Positions 6,503-13,622 of a stretch of DNA of 37,710 nt are shown one piece after another. Under the pieces are notes generated by a model. It did no database searches. It saw nothing but the letters and a program-made list of their open reading frames with translations, and was not told the origin of the DNA. Source of the stretch: a virus; IMG/VR virus record IMGVR_UViG_3300048839_001434, positions 1-37,710 of that record; one strand, given 5' to 3'. A program made the position numbers and the translations under genes. Every line of letters starts with the position of its first letter. Position 1 is the stretch's first letter.

Positions 6503-7048
6503 TCAGTCCTCCGGAGGCGGGAATGCGCCGCATCGTCGTTGCGCGTCTTCGATCGACCCCTCCACGGATCCTTGCTTGCCCGGCGTGCACGCGACGCTGA
6601 TCGCGGTGATCTGCCGGTCGAGGGCGCGTTCGTTCGTCATGCACCAGCGCGTCTCCGGCGAGAGGTCGTAGGCGTCGGCCCAGGCGCGTTGACTCTCCTC
6701 GACGAAGTACACGCGGTCTCTGTCGCTCATTGCCGCCCAGGACTGGCAGCCGGCGTCGGACTTCGCAGCCTCTTGGCGGGCCGCGGCTGCAGCGTTCTCG
6801 CGCATCTCGTCGCGAACACGCGCGCAGAGCATCGTGCAACTCAGGTCGCCGCCGCAGTCCGGTTCTGGATCGCTGCAGTCGGGGCCTTGTCGGGTCCAGC
6901 CGGTGCCGCTCGGGAGGCGACGCCACCCGTTGATCTCAGGCTCTGGAGTCGGTGGGGGCGGCGCGCATGCCACAAGGATCAGCATCGCCGAAGCGATCGT
7001 ACGGATCAGATCGTCTCGTCCGACCCTGCGGCCCGCCTTCCGCTTCAC
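6503..7048 (-). CDS. Lipoprotein with cysteine-rich domain
   Basis: The 181-residue product has a basic N-terminus (MKRKAGRRVGRDD), a short hydrophobic stretch (IRTIASAMLILVAC) and a lipobox LVAC followed by APPPPTPEP, a Pro-rich spacer typical of lipoproteins. The mature part has about nine further cysteines, suggesting disulfides outside the cytoplasm, and an acidic C-terminus. It ends 4 bases before the next envelope gene, so they are co-transcribed. Function unknown; a role in blocking phage adsorption or DNA entry is possible from its location in the immunity region. Confidence 0.72.
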   Translation of the reverse strand: MKRKAGRRVGRDDLIRTIASAMLILVACAPPPPTPEPEINGWRRLPSGTGWTRQGPDCSDPEPDCGGDLSCTMLCARVRDEMRENAAAAARQEAAKSDAGCQSWAAMSDRDRVYFVEESQRAWADAYDLSPETRWCMTNERALDRQITAISVACTPGKQGSVEGSIEDAQRRCGAFPPPED

Positions 7049-7123
7049 GCTCGACGCCCCACTTTTCCCGTCAAGGTCGCTGTGCGGGACGCGCGATCGA
7101 CTAGGAGCTGCGGCGTGAAGCGC

Positions 7124-7720
7124 CTACCGCTTCGCATTCGCCGCGCTGTTCTCCGCGATGACTTCGTCAACGCGGCGCAGGAATCCCTGGATCATCGGCG
7201 GCGGGAGCGTGAATCGAAGCTCTCCGCCGGAGCCGCGGACAGAGAATGCGATGCCGGTCTCCGCCTTCTCGCGCAGCCTCGGGATCGTGACGTCGATTCC
7301 GACGGTCTCCCGAAACCGGCATCCGGTCGAGTAGCAGTCCACGTCCTTGTCGATGCCGGTCAGCTCATAGCTGTTCCCATCGATATCGAGCGCGCGGCTG
7401 TAGTGGTGCCAGTCGCCGTAGAACAGGTCCGAGACGTAGACCTGCGCCGTCGGCGTGTTCTGCTCGTCGCTGATCCAGCCCCTCAAGAACATCGTCCAGT
7501 AGGGACTCAGCGCGCAGCTTCCGCCGCCCACGATCTCGGCGGAGCGCAGCTTCCTCGTCTTCGTGTACTCGTCGCGCTCGATGGCCGTCGCCGCGAAGGC
7601 CGCATCGACATTGCCGACGTAGGTCGATCGCGGCGAGTGGTAGCCGAAGCAGGGATCGTAGGAACCAGGCCCGACGCAGCCCACGGCGATCAAGGCTCCA
7701 ACTACAATCGCGAGACGCAC
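7124..7720 (-). CDS. Lipoprotein of the prophage-expressed cassette
   Basis: GTG 7720-7718 is preceded by GGAGGA at 4 bases, a near-perfect ribosome-binding site; the longer frame to 7885 lacks one. The 198-residue product begins MRLAIVVGALIAVGC, a short signal peptide with lipobox AVGC. The mature domain mixes strands and aromatic residues (SPYWTMFLRGWISDEQN, VSDLFYGDWHHY) and has four or more cysteines, suggesting a folded beta-rich lipoprotein. It is the first of three leftward envelope genes. The 75 bases between it and the next gene hold no other obvious feature. No family recognised. Confidence 0.75.
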   Translation of the reverse strand: MRLAIVVGALIAVGCVGPGSYDPCFGYHSPRSTYVGNVDAAFAATAIERDEYTKTRKLRSAEIVGGGSCALSPYWTMFLRGWISDEQNTPTAQVYVSDLFYGDWHHYSRALDIDGNSYELTGIDKDVDCYSTGCRFRETVGIDVTIPRLREKAETGIAFSVRGSGGELRFTLPPPMIQGFLRRVDEVIAENSAANAKR

Positions 7721-7814
7721 CGATTCCTCCCGCCCGGGCTCGGAACCCGGAGCCGTGTACCAACGATTCGGACAGTAGCCTGGGCGGGGATGCACTCCGC
7801 GTCCCTCCGTGTTG

Positions 7815-7863
7815 GGGGGTGCCCGCTGGTGGGGAGGGCAGTTCTCACCAGCGGGCGACCCCC
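7815..7863. repeat. Long hairpin in the 7721-7967 control region
   Basis: GCCCGCTGGTG (7821-7831) pairs perfectly with CACCAGCGGGC (7846-7856). The stem extends by GGGGGT (7815-7820) with ACCCCC (7858-7863) across one bulged G, giving 17 pairs and a 14-base loop. It lies between the leftward lipoprotein start and the rightward early genes. No T-run follows, so a simple terminator is unlikely. It could be an RNA leader structure, a protein site or part of an origin. Confidence 0.55.
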
Positions 7864-7873
7864 GCGCAGTCGT

Positions 7874-7965
7874 CGAGTGCGCCACTCGGCGCGGCTTCGT
7901 TGTCCCACCCGGGTACTGGCCCCCACTGGTCTTTTTTCAACTGCGATTCGCGCGCGGGGGCCAGT
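7874..7965 (+). promoter_or_regulatory. Small hairpin plus SD-pairing inverted repeat
   Basis: CGAGTG (7874-7879) and CACTCG (7883-7888) form a tight hairpin with a 3-base loop. ACTGGCCCCC (7915-7924) and GGGGGCCAGT (7956-7965) are a perfect 10-bp inverted repeat separated by 31 bases including a TTTTTT tract. The right arm contains the G-rich ribosome-binding site of the gene starting at 7968, so pairing would hide it. No convincing promoter is visible in this 247-base gap. Confidence 0.45.
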
Positions 7966-7967
7966 GC

Positions 7968-8351
7968 ATGGGTGAAACCCGCGTCGCTGCAGCGGTTCTT
8001 GCGATGCTCGACGAGTGCGATCTGCGCGCGCGCGATGCGTTCATCGAGGCGATCAAACGCTTCGAGGGGTGGCGGATGACGGACGCCGAGGTGTGGCGAC
8101 GCATCCGGCAGGCAGCGCGCCCGCGGCGACACGTTCGCGATGCAGGGCGCAGGCACTTCGCGGGTGATTGGGCACTGATCGCGATCCGCATCGTCACGTT
8201 CTACGGCGGCCCGGACCTCGTCTCCGATCTGTGTGCCGAGGCGAAGCTCCAGGGCAAGCGCGAGCGCGAGGAGGCGCGTCTGCTCAGCCAGCACGAACGC
8301 CGCGGGCCGGTGCGCGCATCCCCCGTCGCGAACACAAGGAAGCGTGCGTGA
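7968..8351 (+). CDS. Hypothetical early-right protein
   Basis: The 127-residue product starts at ATG 7968 behind a GGGGG ribosome-binding site; the upstream part of the frame to 7809 lies in the hairpin region and looks non-coding. It begins MGETRVAAAVLAMLDECDLR and is mostly helical and basic, with a Trp/Arg-rich middle (DAEVWRRIRQAARPRRHVR) that could contact nucleic acid. No family recognised. First gene of the main early-right operon. Confidence 0.65.
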   Translation: MGETRVAAAVLAMLDECDLRARDAFIEAIKRFEGWRMTDAEVWRRIRQAARPRRHVRDAGRRHFAGDWALIAIRIVTFYGGPDLVSDLCAEAKLQGKREREEARLLSQHERRGPVRASPVANTRKRA

Positions 8352-8389
8352 AGTCGGATTCACCCAACCATCGGGCCTCGAGTCGATGA
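8348..8389 (+). CDS. Possible 13-codon coupling ORF
   Basis: GTG 8348 overlaps the previous stop (GTGA) and has AAGGA 7 bases upstream. The frame encodes MKSDSPNHRASSR and ends with TGA 8387-8389, overlapping the ATG at 8386 of the next gene (ATGA). That next gene lacks its own ribosome-binding site, so this mini-frame may only carry ribosomes across to it. An alternative is that the next gene starts at GTG 8344. Confidence 0.3.
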   Translation: MKSDSPNHRASSR

Positions 8390-8676
8390 AGCGCTACTGG
8401 ATCGCGACGACGAAGGGTCGCGCCGAGGTGTCGGGACACAGCGTCGGCGTGCCGGCGCTTGCGGTGCGGTACACGCTCGGACGTTGGAGTCTCGACCACG
8501 TCGCGTCAGGGCGACAGGCAGGCCTCTTCGGACGCTTCGAGCATGCGCGGCTCGCGGCCAAGGCGCTGCGCGCGGTCTTCGGAGATCGGCTCGACGACGC
8601 CGACTTCCCGGATGACGCAGAGCGCATCCGCACGCGCGCCGTGCTCGCCGACTGGATCGGAGAGCGGGCCGCATGA
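8386..8676 (+). CDS. Hypothetical early-right protein
   Basis: The 96-residue product begins MKRYWIATTKGRAEVSGHSV. It has a short strand-rich N-terminal half and a helical, acidic C-terminal half (DDADFPDDAERIRTRAVLAD). No motif recognised. No ribosome-binding site precedes ATG 8386; translation may be coupled through the 13-codon frame at 8348, or start at GTG 8344, which would add 14 residues. It ends in an ATGA overlap with the next gene. Confidence 0.6.
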   Translation: MKRYWIATTKGRAEVSGHSVGVPALAVRYTLGRWSLDHVASGRQAGLFGRFEHARLAAKALRAVFGDRLDDADFPDDAERIRTRAVLADWIGERAA

Positions 8677-8867
8677 CGACGACCTGGAAGCTCGACACCG
8701 ACCCGATTCCGCGGCGTGCCTGCGCGAAGTGCGGCGCCACGATGCAGGACTTTGGTCACGAATGCTGTGCGGTCTGTACTTACGGGAGGAGCTTCAACGA
8801 CTCTCCCGAAGCCGCGCGCCGTGCCACCGAGGCGCACGCGAAGCGCCGCGGGATGCGGGCCGCGTGA
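8673..8867 (+). CDS. Small zinc-ribbon-like protein
   Basis: This 64-residue protein starts in an ATGA overlap. It has CAKCGATMQDFGHECCAVC, that is two C-x2-C pairs about 12 residues apart plus a nearby His, a compact zinc-ribbon pattern. The C-terminal half is a basic helix (EAARRATEAHAKRRGM). Such proteins are common among phage early genes and may bind nucleic acid or host proteins. Function unknown. Confidence 0.65.
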   Translation: MTTTWKLDTDPIPRRACAKCGATMQDFGHECCAVCTYGRSFNDSPEAARRATEAHAKRRGMRAA

Positions 8868-8938
8868 TGGCGATCGCTCTCGCGTGCGTCGCGCTCATGC
8901 TGATCGTGGCGCTGGTGGGGAAGGGGATCACGGAATGA
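8867..8938 (+). CDS. 23-residue membrane peptide
   Basis: ATG 8867 overlaps the preceding TGA by one base (TGATG), and the stop overlaps the next ATG (ATGA at 8935). The peptide MAIALACVALMLIVALVG is one hydrophobic span followed by the tail KGITE. The conserved coupling at both ends argues that it is translated. It parallels the 29-residue membrane peptide in the left operon. Function unknown. Confidence 0.5.
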   Translation: MAIALACVALMLIVALVGKGITE

Positions 8939-9570
8939 CGAGTCTCGATCTCTCCGAGGAGGCGCGCGAACGTGCAGATCTCCTCTGCTACGTGCTGCGC
9001 CAGTCGCCCGTCGAGTTCGCCTCCCAGGCGGTCGAGGACGCGATCGACGCCGCGCTCGACGATCCGATCGTGCGCGCGGCCTTCGACGCGATGGAGGCGC
9101 TGCAGTCGCGCTCCAACGGAACAACCCAGGAAGAGGGCCCGCCCGCAGCGGTGAGCCGAAAGGCATCCGACGGCGGGCGGGCCCAAACTGGTCCGAGTTC
9201 TCCGCTGGTAGGCGTTCCATCAACCAGATCTGAGGAATCGATCGGGGGTTCAAGGCCCGAAGCGGAGAAACCTCAAGCCGCTGCGCGCCGCTCGATCGAG
9301 CGCGCCGCGCAGCGCGCGCCAGCGAAGCCTGCGCCGCCGGCTGTACCGCGTGGCGAGATCCCGAGCGAGGAATCACGTCGGCGTGTCGCCTCCGTGCTGC
9401 GCGAGGCGCGCGGTCATATGGCGATCGGCGTTGCGAGCGCGGCGAAGTCGGCCGGTGTTAGCGAGGACGACTGGCACGCGATCGAGTGCGCGCGGGTCGT
9501 GGACGCAGGGGTCGTGCGCAAGGCCGTCGAGTGGGCGCAGGGAGCGCGGCAGGGACGGACGGCGGGATAG
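8935..9570 (+). CDS. Hypothetical protein with disordered middle
   Basis: The 211-residue product starts in an ATGA overlap. The N-terminal 60 residues form a helical domain (LSEEARERADLLCYVLRQSP). A long Pro/Ser/Glu/Ala-rich, probably disordered, linker follows. The C-terminal domain of about 60 residues (ESRRRVASVLREARGHMAIG onward) is helical and could hold a helix-turn-helix (SAAKSAGVSEDDWHAIECAR). A DNA-binding role is possible but not shown. Confidence 0.6.
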   Translation: MTSLDLSEEARERADLLCYVLRQSPVEFASQAVEDAIDAALDDPIVRAAFDAMEALQSRSNGTTQEEGPPAAVSRKASDGGRAQTGPSSPLVGVPSTRSEESIGGSRPEAEKPQAAARRSIERAAQRAPAKPAPPAVPRGEIPSEESRRRVASVLREARGHMAIGVASAAKSAGVSEDDWHAIECARVVDAGVVRKAVEWAQGARQGRTAG

Positions 9571-9607
9571 GGCGCGCATCGAGCGCGCTCGCACCGGGGG
9601 GTGGTGA

Positions 9608-9901
9608 GTGCCTGTCTACTTCGTTCAGGCGGTGAACGGGGGCCCGATCAAGATCGGGTTCACGTCGCACTACGACCCTACGCGCCGCCTGCGGCAGCTC
9701 CAGCTGTTCAGTGCGGAGGAGCTGCGCCTGATTGGGTTGATCAGAGCCCAAACGCGCGACGAGGGGAGCGGTCTGCGAACGGGTCGCGAGAGGGCACTAG
9801 AGCAAAGCCTCCATAGGCGGTTCGCCGCCCAACGGATTCGCGGTGAGTGGTTCGAACCGTCGGACGCGCTTCTAGCGATGGTCGCCGAGAACCCCTTGTG
9901 A
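9608..9901 (+). CDS. GIY-YIG superfamily nuclease (T5orf172/Mug113-like)
   Basis: This 97-residue protein fits the small T5orf172-type GIY-YIG fold. YFV (residues 4-6) and IKIG (14-17) stand for GIY and YIG. Arginines follow at 26-29, then E65 with ExxLH, and a GEWFEP C-terminal motif. It is the size of a bare catalytic domain, without an added DNA-binding module. It could be a solitary homing-type or DNA-processing nuclease, or one recruited to phage replication. GTG 9608 is preceded by GGTGGTGA. It ends in a GTGA overlap with the replication gene. Confidence 0.75.
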   Translation: MPVYFVQAVNGGPIKIGFTSHYDPTRRLRQLQLFSAEELRLIGLIRAQTRDEGSGLRTGRERALEQSLHRRFAAQRIRGEWFEPSDALLAMVAENPL

Positions 9902-10824
9902 GGCGCGATAACCCGTACATCACGATCGAAGCAGCGTCGCCGCTCGACTCGCGGTGGACGCCCTTGCTCTGGTTCGCGTGGTCGCGACTCCTGGGAACGT
10001 GTCGCCTCAAGCGCGCATGCACCGCCGAAACCTGGCCCGCGGCTGTGCTGACTGTGCGCACCCACGAACTCGCATCGATCCTTGGTGTCTACCCGAACAA
10101 GGTGAGATCGACCGTCGATCAACTGAAGATCGTGGCCTCCATCTCCGCTCGATCTCGTCGCGATCACGGCGGGGATCTATGGGTGATCTCTGTAGACAAC
10201 TACGCGAAATACCAGAAACTCGGTCGTCCAACTTCTGCTGAAACTTCAGCCGAACTTTTGGGGCCTCCCTACGACCCTACGACCCTACGTACAGAAGAAG
10301 AGAAGAACCCCCCTACCCCCCAAGAAGTCGAGCCGTCCGAGAAGACGCCGGAGACGACCGTCGACGCGGCATGGCCCGCAGTGCAGGAGGCCTTCGCTTC
10401 GTACGGCGTACAGCCCCCTCGGAAGCTGAACACCCCCAGGCGCACGGCACTCCGCGCGACCCTCGCAGAAGGCAGCGACCCATCGACGCTCGTGCACGGC
10501 TACATGGCCTTCCACGATCGCCACGGCGCCGACTACGACCCGCTCGGGTACTTCACACCAGAGACGATCTTCCGCGCAGCACACCGCGCGAAGTACGCCG
10601 AGGCGTACGACCGCGCGCTCGTCGAGCGCGGGCCCCCGCCATGGCTGCCGCGTGGACGGCAAGGCGTGAGCGCGCAGGCGAATGCCGATGCAGCGCGCGA
10701 CGTGACGACCGAGGCGGCATCGCTGCTCACAGCGATCCGCGCAGGGAGGCAAGGTGGATCCGCAGCAGACGACCGAGTGCTACCGGCAGATGTTCGCCGT
10801 CTACGGGCAGCAGGCGACGGCTGA
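9898..10824 (+). CDS. Replication initiator/replisome-organiser-like protein
   Basis: The 308-residue product starts at GTG 9898 in a GTGA overlap. An N-terminal winged-helix-like segment (LTVRTHELASILGVYPNKVR to about residue 100) precedes a Pro/Glu/Thr-rich linker. A C-terminal helical domain (around residues 160-240) includes LNTPRRTALRATLAEG and DPLGYFTPETIFR. This layout, wHTH, linker, DnaD- or O-like helical domain, is typical of phage replication initiators. It is followed by a possible helicase-loader-like gene. The linker region or its own DNA could hold the origin, as in lambda O, but no iterons were seen. The last 71 bases overlap the next gene. Confidence 0.6.
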   Translation: MRRDNPYITIEAASPLDSRWTPLLWFAWSRLLGTCRLKRACTAETWPAAVLTVRTHELASILGVYPNKVRSTVDQLKIVASISARSRRDHGGDLWVISVDNYAKYQKLGRPTSAETSAELLGPPYDPTTLRTEEEKNPPTPQEVEPSEKTPETTVDAAWPAVQEAFASYGVQPPRKLNTPRRTALRATLAEGSDPSTLVHGYMAFHDRHGADYDPLGYFTPETIFRAAHRAKYAEAYDRALVERGPPPWLPRGRQGVSAQANADAARDVTTEAASLLTAIRAGRQGGSAADDRVLPADVRRLRAAGDG

Positions 10825-11329
10825 ACGGATCGCGCTCTACGCCGACACCGTCGGGGAGCACTTTGCAGTGCCCGTGCTGCTCGACGGGATTCGCGACGCG
10901 ATGCGAGAGGCTGGCGACTTTCCGCCCGGCCCCGGAACCGTCCGTCGATGCGTGCTCGCCGCGGCGAAGATGCGGCCCGGTGATCCAGTGCAACTCCCCG
11001 AGCCGCGCGACAACACGCCGCGACTTGGTCCCGGAGCGCAGCCAACCGGCGCGCTCTTCTCGCGCATGGAGCGCCGCGTCGAGCGCAGCTACCAGCGCGT
11101 GATCGAACGAGCAAAGGAGATCGTCGCCGAGCGGAAGTTGCCGATCACACTCGACTCGCGACTTTGGTCGCTTGGCGAGGCTGAGCGGGAACTGAACTTC
11201 ATCGAGTCCTCGCCGTGCCGCTGCTCGACGCCGTGCTCCCGCAAGCAACTCGACGTGAGCCTCGAGCGCGTGCGGCATGCGGCGGGTGTGCGTTGCGGCG
11301 CCATCCCGCGCGAATCGGTGGCCGCATGA
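10754..11329 (+). CDS. Possible helicase-loader-like replication protein
   Basis: The 191-residue product starts at GTG 10754 with GGGAGG 4 bases upstream. The N-terminal part (ERIALYADTVGEHFAVPVLL, then REAGDFPPGPGTVRRCVLAA) resembles the helical FP-x-PG-containing region of phage helicase loaders and P-like proteins. The C-terminal part carries a four-residue Cys cluster (CRCSTPC and one more), possibly metal-binding. It follows the initiator-like gene and overlaps it by 71 bases. No Walker motif is present, so an ATPase loader of the DnaC type is not supported. Role inferred from position and weak similarity. Confidence 0.45.
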   Translation: MDPQQTTECYRQMFAVYGQQATAERIALYADTVGEHFAVPVLLDGIRDAMREAGDFPPGPGTVRRCVLAAAKMRPGDPVQLPEPRDNTPRLGPGAQPTGALFSRMERRVERSYQRVIERAKEIVAERKLPITLDSRLWSLGEAERELNFIESSPCRCSTPCSRKQLDVSLERVRHAAGVRCGAIPRESVAA

Positions 11330-11613
11330 CGCCCCACGAACGCCTCCACGTCTCGATCGAGATGGCGATGGAAGACGCCCATGGTGCGTCGATGCGGAAC
11401 CGCCCGGCGGAAGTCGACGAGACCGTCGTCATGCACGACTGCCTGTTGCGAGCGCTCGGGGAGCTGCGGCTCGCGATGCTGGGAGATTCCGCACTCGAGG
11501 CCGAGGCGCACGGCATGCACCTCGAGACGGCCCTGCGCGCAGCGATCTACGGCGTGCGCCGGCTCCACGCGGCAGCGCGGGATCGAGCGGCCGCGCCGAA
11601 GGGCATGCACTGA
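11326..11613 (+). CDS. Small helical hypothetical protein
   Basis: This 95-residue protein starts in an ATGA overlap and ends in a TGATG overlap with the resolvase gene. It begins MTPHERLHVSIEMAMEDAHG and is almost entirely helical, with amphipathic repeats (LLRALGELRLAMLGDSALEA). No family recognised. It is part of the replication/recombination block, so a small accessory role is likely. Confidence 0.6.
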   Translation: MTPHERLHVSIEMAMEDAHGASMRNRPAEVDETVVMHDCLLRALGELRLAMLGDSALEAEAHGMHLETALRAAIYGVRRLHAAARDRAAAPKGMH

Positions 11614-12314
11614 TGAAGCTCCACCACATCGACCCTTTCGTCGCGCGCGTCCGTGAGCATCTGCGCGCGACTCCCGATCCGGGCATCGAGGCACTTCCGC
11701 CCGCGAAGCAGATCGCCGCCGTGCGCGAACTTCTCACCCGTGGTGTCGCGAAGGTCTTCGAGCTCGACTGCCAACTCGGTGTCGCCGAGAACGCGATGCG
11801 CATGCTCCAGGCGAAGACGCTTCGTGGTGGCAGTTTCGGGTCGATCGCAGAGCCCGGGCCGCGCGCTCTACGTGTCGTCATCAGCGGCCCGCCGCAGGCG
11901 CAGCAGCGCGTCAAGGCGACGATCCGCGGCGCGCATGCTGGTGTGTACGAGCCCGGCAAGTCGCGCTCATGGAAGGGCAGCGCGAAGGTCGTGATGCAGG
12001 CGGCGGTGTACCGCGCGACTGGCGGGGAGGCGCCGATCTGGGCGGCCGACGTGCCGCTCGTCGTCTCGCTGCTGGCGGTCTTCGCGTGCCCCGCGAGCGA
12101 TCACCGGAAGCGCGAGCCGATGCCGCGCCGCTGGTGCACGAAGGCGAACGCCGACGTGGACAACCTCTCGAAGGCGGTCCTCGACGCCGGCAACGGGGTG
12201 CTGTGGCACGACGACCGTCAGGTGGCGGAGTTGGTCGCGCGCAAGGTGATCGGTGCGCAGGGCGAGGCTCCTCGTGTCGAGGTCGAAGTCTCTGCGCTGG
12301 ACACGGTTCCGTGA
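11613..12314 (+). CDS. rusA: RusA-family Holliday-junction resolvase
   Basis: RusA enzymes cut four-way DNA junctions. The C-terminal 150 residues show the family signature: TKANADVDNLSKAVLDAGNG with D181, D183, N184, K187 and D191, then LWHDDRQV with D200 and D201, the acidic metal-site residues. An extra helical N-terminal domain of about 85 residues precedes the RusA core, making the protein 233 residues against about 120 for the classic enzyme. Starts in a TGATG overlap. It probably resolves replication or recombination intermediates before packaging. Confidence 0.85.
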   Translation: MKLHHIDPFVARVREHLRATPDPGIEALPPAKQIAAVRELLTRGVAKVFELDCQLGVAENAMRMLQAKTLRGGSFGSIAEPGPRALRVVISGPPQAQQRVKATIRGAHAGVYEPGKSRSWKGSAKVVMQAAVYRATGGEAPIWAADVPLVVSLLAVFACPASDHRKREPMPRRWCTKANADVDNLSKAVLDAGNGVLWHDDRQVAELVARKVIGAQGEAPRVEVEVSALDTVP

Positions 12315-12775
12315 AGCAACTCTCGATCGAAGAGGTGATCGAACTGCGCGATCGGCAGGGCGCCCAGAAGCTCGACCTCTGGGATCCCAGCGACGAGCAG
12401 TGGGACCACTACGGCGGGCGGCGCGGAGGCGAGGTCGTCTCGCTCGATGCGTGGCCGCCCGCGCAGCGTCCGCCACGCGCGCGTCGCAACGATCCGACGA
12501 GCAGCCACGCCGCCGCCGACCGCCTCGAACGCCGCGGCCGCGCCGAAGCGCAGATGCAGGTGATCCTCGCGGGTGTCCGCGCGCATCCCGGGCTCACATC
12601 GAAGGAACTCGCCGCGCTCTCGACGCCGCCCTACGAGATGAGCGCCGCCGAGTGGTATCACGCCGTCGCGCGTCGCCTTCCGGAGCTGCGCCGGAAGGGG
12701 TTGGTCGCTCGCAGTGGGGACGACCTCATACCGGAACCGACGATTGGGGAGGCGCTGCGATGGTGGTCGAGATGA
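12311..12775 (+). CDS. Winged-helix-like DNA-binding protein
   Basis: The 154-residue product starts at GTG 12311 in a GTGA overlap. Residues from about 70 on (HAAADRLERRGRAEAQMQVI then AHPGLTSKELAALS) resemble phage winged-helix proteins, ending with a recognition-like segment (YHAVARRLPELRRKGLVARS). An Asp/Trp-rich N-terminus (KLDLWDPSDEQWDHYGG) precedes it. Placed late in the early-right operon, it could be a late-gene activator or antiterminator, but no specific family is recognised. Confidence 0.6.
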   Translation: MKQLSIEEVIELRDRQGAQKLDLWDPSDEQWDHYGGRRGGEVVSLDAWPPAQRPPRARRNDPTSSHAAADRLERRGRAEAQMQVILAGVRAHPGLTSKELAALSTPPYEMSAAEWYHAVARRLPELRRKGLVARSGDDLIPEPTIGEALRWWSR

Positions 12776-13413
12776 GGCGCTTCAATCCCGATCGCGCTCT
12801 TCAGCGCTACGACGAGCTCGCGCAGTCGGTCGGAAGCATCCGCGCACAGCGTCTGACGCTCACCCAGGGCCGCGAAGCCGCCGATCGCTGCCCGCACTGC
12901 GCCGGGATCACGACGAAGGTCGCGCGCATCGAGAAGAAGGTCCGCACGCCCGTCCGGCGCGACGGCGTCATCGTGAACCACGCCGTCGTGAAGGTCTTCG
13001 AGCGCTGGGAGCTGCAGTGCGCCCACTGTTCGCGGCCGTGGCCGCTCGTCGAGGTCGAGACGAAGAAACCATCCCGCCGCCGCCGCGAGCCCGCGCGCAT
13101 GGTAGACCCGAGCGCCGCGCAGGCCGAGCTGCTCGACCTCAAGAAGGCCTTCCGGCGTCCGCCCGGGTTCTCGGGCGCGCTCTGGCGGGTGCACCTCGAC
13201 CTCTGGCGCGGCCTGCTCAACGGCAGCGGCTACGACGCGCTCGCCGAGGACTTCGGCCCCAGGCTCGCCGCGGTCGGGATCGGCCAGGGCGAAGTCCCGT
13301 CCGGCCGGACTGTCGCCCGCATGGTCCGCGTCGCTCGAGATCTCATCGAAAGCGCGCTCGAAGAGCAGTTGAGCCAAGAGCGCGCGGCAGCGATTCGCTA
13401 CGGGCTCGGATAG
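12760..13413 (+). CDS. Zinc-knuckle protein, possible late regulator
   Basis: ATG 12760 has GGGGAGG 7 bases upstream, so I prefer it to ATG 12772, which sits in an ATGA overlap. The 217-residue product has CPHC and CAHC about 45 residues apart in the N-terminal half, a probable zinc site, followed by a basic stretch (KKPSRRRREPARM). The C-terminal helical domain includes LDLWRGLLNGSGYDALAEDF. Size and place near the end of the early-right block would suit an antitermination-Q-like regulator of late genes, but this is inference. Confidence 0.5.
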   Translation: MVVEMRRFNPDRALQRYDELAQSVGSIRAQRLTLTQGREAADRCPHCAGITTKVARIEKKVRTPVRRDGVIVNHAVVKVFERWELQCAHCSRPWPLVEVETKKPSRRRREPARMVDPSAAQAELLDLKKAFRRPPGFSGALWRVHLDLWRGLLNGSGYDALAEDFGPRLAAVGIGQGEVPSGRTVARMVRVARDLIESALEEQLSQERAAAIRYGLG

Positions 13414-13424
13414 GAAGGGAGGCG

Positions 13425-13622
13425 ATGGCGTACGAACGCGAGCGACGGTTCACGGTGAACGTGGCGGCGGACCGGCTCGGGATTGCCGACCGGACCCTGC
13501 GTGCGTGGATCAAGGAGAAGCTCATTCGCGCGGTACGGACCAATCCAGCGCGGAAGCGCTCGCCGTGGCTCGTGTCGGAGCGCGAGATCGAGCGAATCGA
13601 AGCGCAGAGACAAGCCGGGTAG
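13425..13622 (+). CDS. Small MerR/excisionase-like DNA-binding protein
   Basis: This 65-residue protein has GGAAGGGAGG just before ATG 13425. Residues about 9-40 (FTVNVAADRLGIADRTLRAW) form a MerR/Xis-type helix-turn-helix, followed by a basic wing (IRAVRTNPARKRSPWLVSER). Such proteins act as excisionases or small regulators. No integrase gene is in the window, so an Xis role cannot be tested. As the last gene before the packaging block it could also regulate late transcription. Confidence 0.65.
   Translation: MAYERERRFTVNVAADRLGIADRTLRAWIKEKLIRAVRTNPARKRSPWLVSEREIERIEAQRQAG

Noticed and set aside
7734-7754. A tRNA T-arm-like stem-loop that might mark an attachment site
   Set aside because: The loop is TTCCGAG on the minus strand, not the conserved TTCRANY, and no acceptor or anticodon arm was found; no integrase is in the window.
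6014-7975. A 653-codon plus-strand frame starting at the Cro stop
   Set aside because: It is antisense to three genes with signal peptides or lipoboxes and good ribosome-binding sites. Its own product is arginine/alanine-rich with no domain.
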